A DNA stretch of 64,000 nt from Tragulus kanchil. Its lineage: Eukaryota > Chordata > Mammalia > Artiodactyla > Tragulidae. The notes beneath the pieces were generated by a model. It ran no database searches, was not told the origin of the DNA, and saw only the letters and a list, made by a program, of their open reading frames with translations. The stretch covers positions 203,852,939 through 203,916,938 of the forward strand of contig JAIOJX010000032.1 in NCBI GenBank assembly GCA_022376925.1, written 5' to 3'. This document shows, one piece after another, positions 60,331 to 64,000 of the stretch; positions within the stretch are counted from its first letter, which is position 1; every line of letters begins with the position of its first letter. The position numbers and the translations under genes were made by a program.

Positions 60331-60545
60331 GGGACTTCCCCAATGGTCCAGTGGTAAAGAGTCCATCTTGTAGTGCAAGGGGCATCGGTTCGATCCCTGG
60401 TCCAGAAAGATCCCACGTGCTGTGGAGTGACTAGACCGGTGTGTCCAATTATGAGATGGTGCTCTGCGACGAGAGAGGCTGCTGCAATGGGAGGCCCACA
60501 AAGGCCACAGAATAAAGATGGATGAAAATAAATAAACAAAAAACC
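60331..60545 (+). mobile_element. CHR-type SINE
   Basis: GGGACTTCCCCAATGGTCCAG head, CATCGGTTCGATCCCTGG box B, an internal deletion between GAGATGGTGCTC and the usual body, AAATAAATAAAC tail. Confidence 0.92.
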
Positions 60546-60808
60546 AATCAAAGAGGCCAAAATTAAAAAAAAAAAAATAAAGAAAACAATGACTGTGTAT
60601 GACTTCTGAGCTAAGTCAAAGCTGAGCATGGCTTTGTCTTTCTCTTAAGTCACTCATCCTGGAGCAAGCCAGCTGCTGTACCCTGAGGATGCACAGGCGG
60701 CCCTACATAGAAGTCCATCTGTTGAAGAACTGAGGCCACCTGCCAACAGCCCAAAGGCAGAAGCACCCACGTGTCATCGACAGATGACTGGATAACAAAC
60801 TGTGTGTG

Positions 60809-61010
60809 CCTGCTAAGTTGCTTCAGTCGTGTCTGATTCTTTGTGACCCCACGGACTGTAGTCTGTCAGGCTCCACTGTCCATGGGAGTCTCCAGGCAAG
60901 AACATTGGAGTGGGCTGCTGTGCCCTCCTCCAGGGATCTTCCTGACCCAGGACGGAACCCATGTCTCACTGGCAAGCAAGTTCTTTACCAGTACTGTCGC
61001 CTGGGAAGCC
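60809..61010 (-). mobile_element. Bov-tA SINE (duplicated)
   Basis: Copy of 59745-59950 lacking single G residues in two G-runs. Confidence 0.93.
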
Positions 61011-61390
61011 CAAACAAACTGTGGTGTAGACATATGACAGACTGTTATTCAGCCTTTAAAGGAAGGAAATTCTGGCACAGGTTACAACATGGATGAACCT
61101 TGAGGACATTGTGCTAAATGAAATAAGCCAGGTATAGAAGTACACGTACTGTAGAATTCCACACATACAAGGCACCTGATATAGCAGTCACATTCATAGA
61201 GAGAGAGAATGGAAGGGTGGTTGTTACAGGCTGACAGAGAAAGGATGGGGAGCTCTTTTTCAATTGGTGCAGAATTTCCATTTTGTAAGATGAAAAGACA
61301 TCTTGAAGTGGATGTGCTTGATGGTTGCACTGAACTACACACCTAAAAATGGTAAATTTTATGTATATGTTTCCAAGTTTAAAATTTTAA

Positions 61391-61605
61391 GGGACTTCCC
61401 CAATGGTCCAGTGGTAAAGAGTCCATCTTGTAGTGCAAGGGGCATCGGTTCGATCCCTGGTCCAGAAAGATCCCACGTGCTGTGGAGTGACTAGACCGGT
61501 GTGTCCAATTATGAGATGGTGCTCTGCGACGAGAGAGGCTGCTGCAATGGGAGGCCCACAAAGGCCACAGAATAAAGATGGATGAAAATAAATAAACAAA
61601 AAACC
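61391..61605 (+). mobile_element. CHR-type SINE (duplicated)
   Basis: Copy of 60331-60545. Confidence 0.92.
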
Positions 61606-61710
61606 AATCAAAGAGGCCAAAATTAAAAAAAAAAAAATAAAGAAAACAATGACTGTGTATGACTTCTGAGCTAAGTCAAAGCTGAGCATGGCTTTTGTCT
61701 TTCTCTTAAG

Positions 61711-61949
61711 TCACTCATCCTGGAGCAAGCCAGCTGCTGTACCCTGAGGATGCACAGGCGGCCCTACATAGAAGTCCATCTGTTGAAGAACTGAGGCCAC
61801 CTGCCAACAGCCAGCAGGAACTCATCCTCGACGTGAGGGTGAGCATCACAGAAGGGGATCCTTTGGCCCTAGGCAAGCCTCCAGAGGACAGCAGCCCTTC
61901 AGGCGACCCCGAAGCTGCCACCTCACGGAAGGGCCAGAACCACGGGTAG
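61711..61949 (+). other. Candidate plus-strand terminal coding exon, unrecognised
   Basis: A pyrimidine-rich acceptor (TTTGTCTTTCTCTTAAG, ending 61710) precedes an open frame of 79 codons ending in TAG at 61947-61949. The peptide starts THPGASQLLYPEDAQAALH, contains ELILDVRVSITEGDPLAL and ends SRKGQNHG. Codon use and the absence of stops look coding, but I do not recognise the protein. An alternative donor (AGG before GTGAGC, near 61840) could make it internal. The 5' part also appears at about 60650-60743 because of a duplicated segment. It is antisense to the TTLL5-like exon, so it would be another gene, a non-coding RNA exon or a chance open frame. Confidence 0.3.
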
Positions 61950-62802
61950 GCTGCTCCGCAACTCCGGACCCACAGAGACTGGGGAAAGAGATGTTTATTG
62001 TTTGGTTGTTACAAGTTTGAGATAATTTATTATGCTGTAATAGATCTACTATACAGTAATAGATCACTTCTGCAACGACTTAGATGAATTTGAAAAGGAA
62101 GAGAGAAATTAGTTTTAATGCATTATCCTATCCGAGTAGCCTGCTATCTTACCAGAGCATGTGTCAGGATACATTATCATGATGGTGTGCTGCTGGACCT
62201 GGATACAGCTCTTCACTAACGCCTTAAGAGAGAGATTCGCAGCTACTCAGCACTGAGAAAACTTCACAAATATGCAAAGTGTAATCGATATTATATAAAG
62301 TCTATTTAACTACATATTTTAATACAATGTTAACAGCTGGGTTTGGCAGTAAGTGTTGATGCTGAGCTGGGTGCCGCTGGTGGCATGGTGGAGAACAAGC
62401 TCTATCCGCAATATGTAAGCGGAGAAATGGAACATCAAGCTGGTGCCAGATACAAACAGTGTGGATGTGTTAGACTATGGAGAGATTTTCCCTCCTGAGC
62501 ATACTCAAGTCGAGTCAGGGCAGCCAAGAAATCCCACCACTCACACAGCCACACAGCCCTGAAGGATGACTGGGTGAGCAGTCCAGCCGCAGCAGGTTAA
62601 TGGACACCGTGAGACACAGCTCCACTCTAAAACTGACTCCTCCACGTGGAATTCACCTGGCTGAGAATCCATTTGAGTCTTTTAATTCCTTCAAGTGTGT
62701 TGAGGAAAATCCTAGTATGTGGAAGGGTGTGGCAAATGCGAAACAAGTGAAAATCACTCTCATAGCAGGGTTTTGATCAGCTCAGTGTTAGGGGTCATGT
62801 CT
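61950..62802. other. Unrecognised, pair 22
   Basis: Would be 3' untranslated or intronic sequence downstream of the candidate plus-strand exon. No AATAAA close to the stop. Confidence 0.4.
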
Positions 62803-62916
62803 CCGTCTGTGTGGGCTCAGCCATATCCAACTCTGCTACCCATGGACTATAGCCCACCAGGCTTCTCTGTCCGTGGCATTCCCGGGCAAGAATACTGGAG
62901 TGGGTTGGTTCTTGTC
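62803..62916 (-). mobile_element. Bov-A SINE fragment
   Basis: GGGCTCAGCCATATCCAACTC, CTATAGCCCACCAGGCTTC, GGCAAGAATACTGGAGTGGG. Confidence 0.88.
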
Positions 62917-63890
62917 TAGAGGCAATCAAAGTTCAGATTCTAAAGACAGCAAACATGTTGAGCTGTGGCTAGTTAAAGCAGAAAGTTTTAACCTAATCGA
63001 CCTAAAATGTTTGTGATACCAAATACAGGGATTACGGAAACATCCGCACCTCCGGACCCACAGAGACTGGGGAAAGAGATGTTTATTGTTTGGTTGTTAC
63101 AAGTTTGAGATAATTTATTATGCTGTAATAGATCTACTATACAGTAATAGATCACTTCTGCAACGACTTAGATGAATTTGAAAAGGAAGAGAAATTAGTT
63201 TTAATGCATTATCCTATCCGAGTAGCCTGCTATCTTACCAGAGCATGTGTCAGGATACATTATCATGATGGTGTGCTGCTGGACCTGGATACAGCTCTTC
63301 ACTAACGCCTTAAGAGAGAGATTCGCAGCTACTCAGCACTGAGAAAACTTCACAAATATGCAAAGTGTAATCGATATTATATAAAGTCTATTTAACTACA
63401 TATTTTAATACAATGTTAACAGCTGGGTTTGGCAGTAAGTGTTGATGCTGAGCTGGGTGCCGCTGGTGGCATGGTGGAGAACAAGCTCTATCCGCAATAT
63501 GTAAGCGGAGAAATGGAACATCAAGCTGGTGCCAGATACAAACAGTGTGGATGTGTTAGACTATGGAGAGATTTTCCCTCCTGAGCATACTCAAGTCGAG
63601 TCAGGGCAGCCAAGAAATCCCACCACTCACACAGCCACACAGCCCTGAAGGATGACTGGGTGAGCAGTCCAGCCGCAGCAGGTTAATGGACACCGTGAGA
63701 CACAGCTCCACTCTAAAACTGACTCCTCCACGTGGAATTCACCTGGCTGAGAATCCATTTGAGTCTTTTAATTCCTTCAAGTGTGTTGAGGAAAATCCTA
63801 GTATGTGGAAGGGTGTGGCAAATGCGAAACAAGTGAAAATCACTCTCATAGCAGGGTTTTGATCAGCTCAGTGTTAGGGGTCATGTCTCC

Positions 63891-64000
63891 GTCTGTGTGG
63901 GCTCAGCCATATCCAACTCTGCTACCCATGGACTATAGCCCACCAGGCTTCTCTGTCCGTGGCATTCCCGGGCAAGAATACTGGAGTGGGTTGGTTCTTG
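63891..64000 (-). mobile_element. Bov-A SINE fragment (duplicated, at window end)
   Basis: Copy of 62803-62914. Confidence 0.88.

Larger units (their letters stand above)
59680..61812. repeat. Tandem segment pair 21 (59680-60743 / 60744-61812)
   Basis: Offset 1064 falling by a few bases. At least four single-base losses occur in the first 220 bases of the second copy, and one T is lost near the end of the first (GGCTTTGTC against GGCTTTTGTC). Confidence 0.95.
61962..64000. repeat. Tandem segment pair 22 (61962-63049 / 63050-end), cut by window
   Basis: Offset 1088, becoming 1086 after a GA lost at GGAAGAGAAATT in the second copy. The visible part of the second copy matches 61962-62914 and runs off the window. 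Confidence 0.93.

Noticed and set aside
184..60545. Dozens of 60-140 codon frames with PLDHQG, RAPALGACAPE or GPAGKE-type text
   Set aside because: They are translations of CHR-type SINE heads and bodies on either strand and recur wherever the SINE occurs.
445..64000. Regular direct repeats as a possible CRISPR, satellite or tandem gene array
   Set aside because: Each unit has a different sequence and occurs only two or three times; this is neither a repeat-spacer array nor a satellite.

Overview
The window comes from a ruminant nuclear genome. It holds Bov-tA/Bov-A SINEs, a BovB (RTE) LINE fragment, tRNA-Glu-derived CHR-type SINEs, old and ruminant-type L1 pieces, MIR and MER5-like relics and long dinucleotide microsatellites. 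Bov-tA together with BovB is diagnostic of Ruminantia; I cannot name the species. There is no bacterial, viral or CRISPR content, and nearly all the short open frames are SINE, LINE or microsatellite translations.

One exon is well supported: a 196-nt minus-strand internal exon (13566-13761) with consensus splice sites and an exact 65-codon frame. I recognise its product as part of the C-terminal region of TTLL5, a tubulin polyglutamylase. If so, the window is mostly intronic sequence of a minus-strand TTLL5 gene. Weaker plus-strand exon-like segments lie at 20440-20501, 23414 onward and 61711-61949. The RPS2 processed pseudogene near 57-59 kb sits inside an old L1 3' end.

The dominant structure is not a gene. 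At least 22 times a segment of about 1.03-1.17 kb is followed immediately, or after a few junk bases, by a near-identical direct copy of itself. Junctions lie near 1572, 4873, 6711, 8825, 10887, 16265, 18060, 20695, 23980, 25912, 27975, 33230, 36383, 41013, 43110, 45130, 47745, 51660, 56495, 58303, 60744 and 63050. Copies are almost identical inside, but small deletions concentrate near the start of the second copy and the end of the first, and microsatellites differ by a few units. This is what untrimmed, overlapping contig ends (perhaps from two haplotypes) laid end to end would look like. I read it as an assembly artefact. Removing one copy of each would leave roughly 40 kb of real sequence.

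Layout: 1-3.2 kb, one SINE then a duplicated unrecognised block; 3.2-12 kb, SINEs and a MER5/hAT-like island in chained duplications; 12-15.2 kb, single-copy with the TTLL5-like exon; 15.2-25.8 kb, duplicated intronic sequence with young SINEs; 25.8-31.7 kb, a ruminant L1 3' end then an old L1; 31.8-37.4 kb, a young SINE, the BovB fragment (duplicated), L1 tails and a Bov-tA; 37.4-54.9 kb, mixed intronic sequence with MIRs and SINEs; 55-60.3 kb, an L1 3' end carrying several SINEs and the RPS2 pseudogene; 60.3-64 kb, SINEs and the candidate plus-strand terminal exon. The last duplication runs off the window end.
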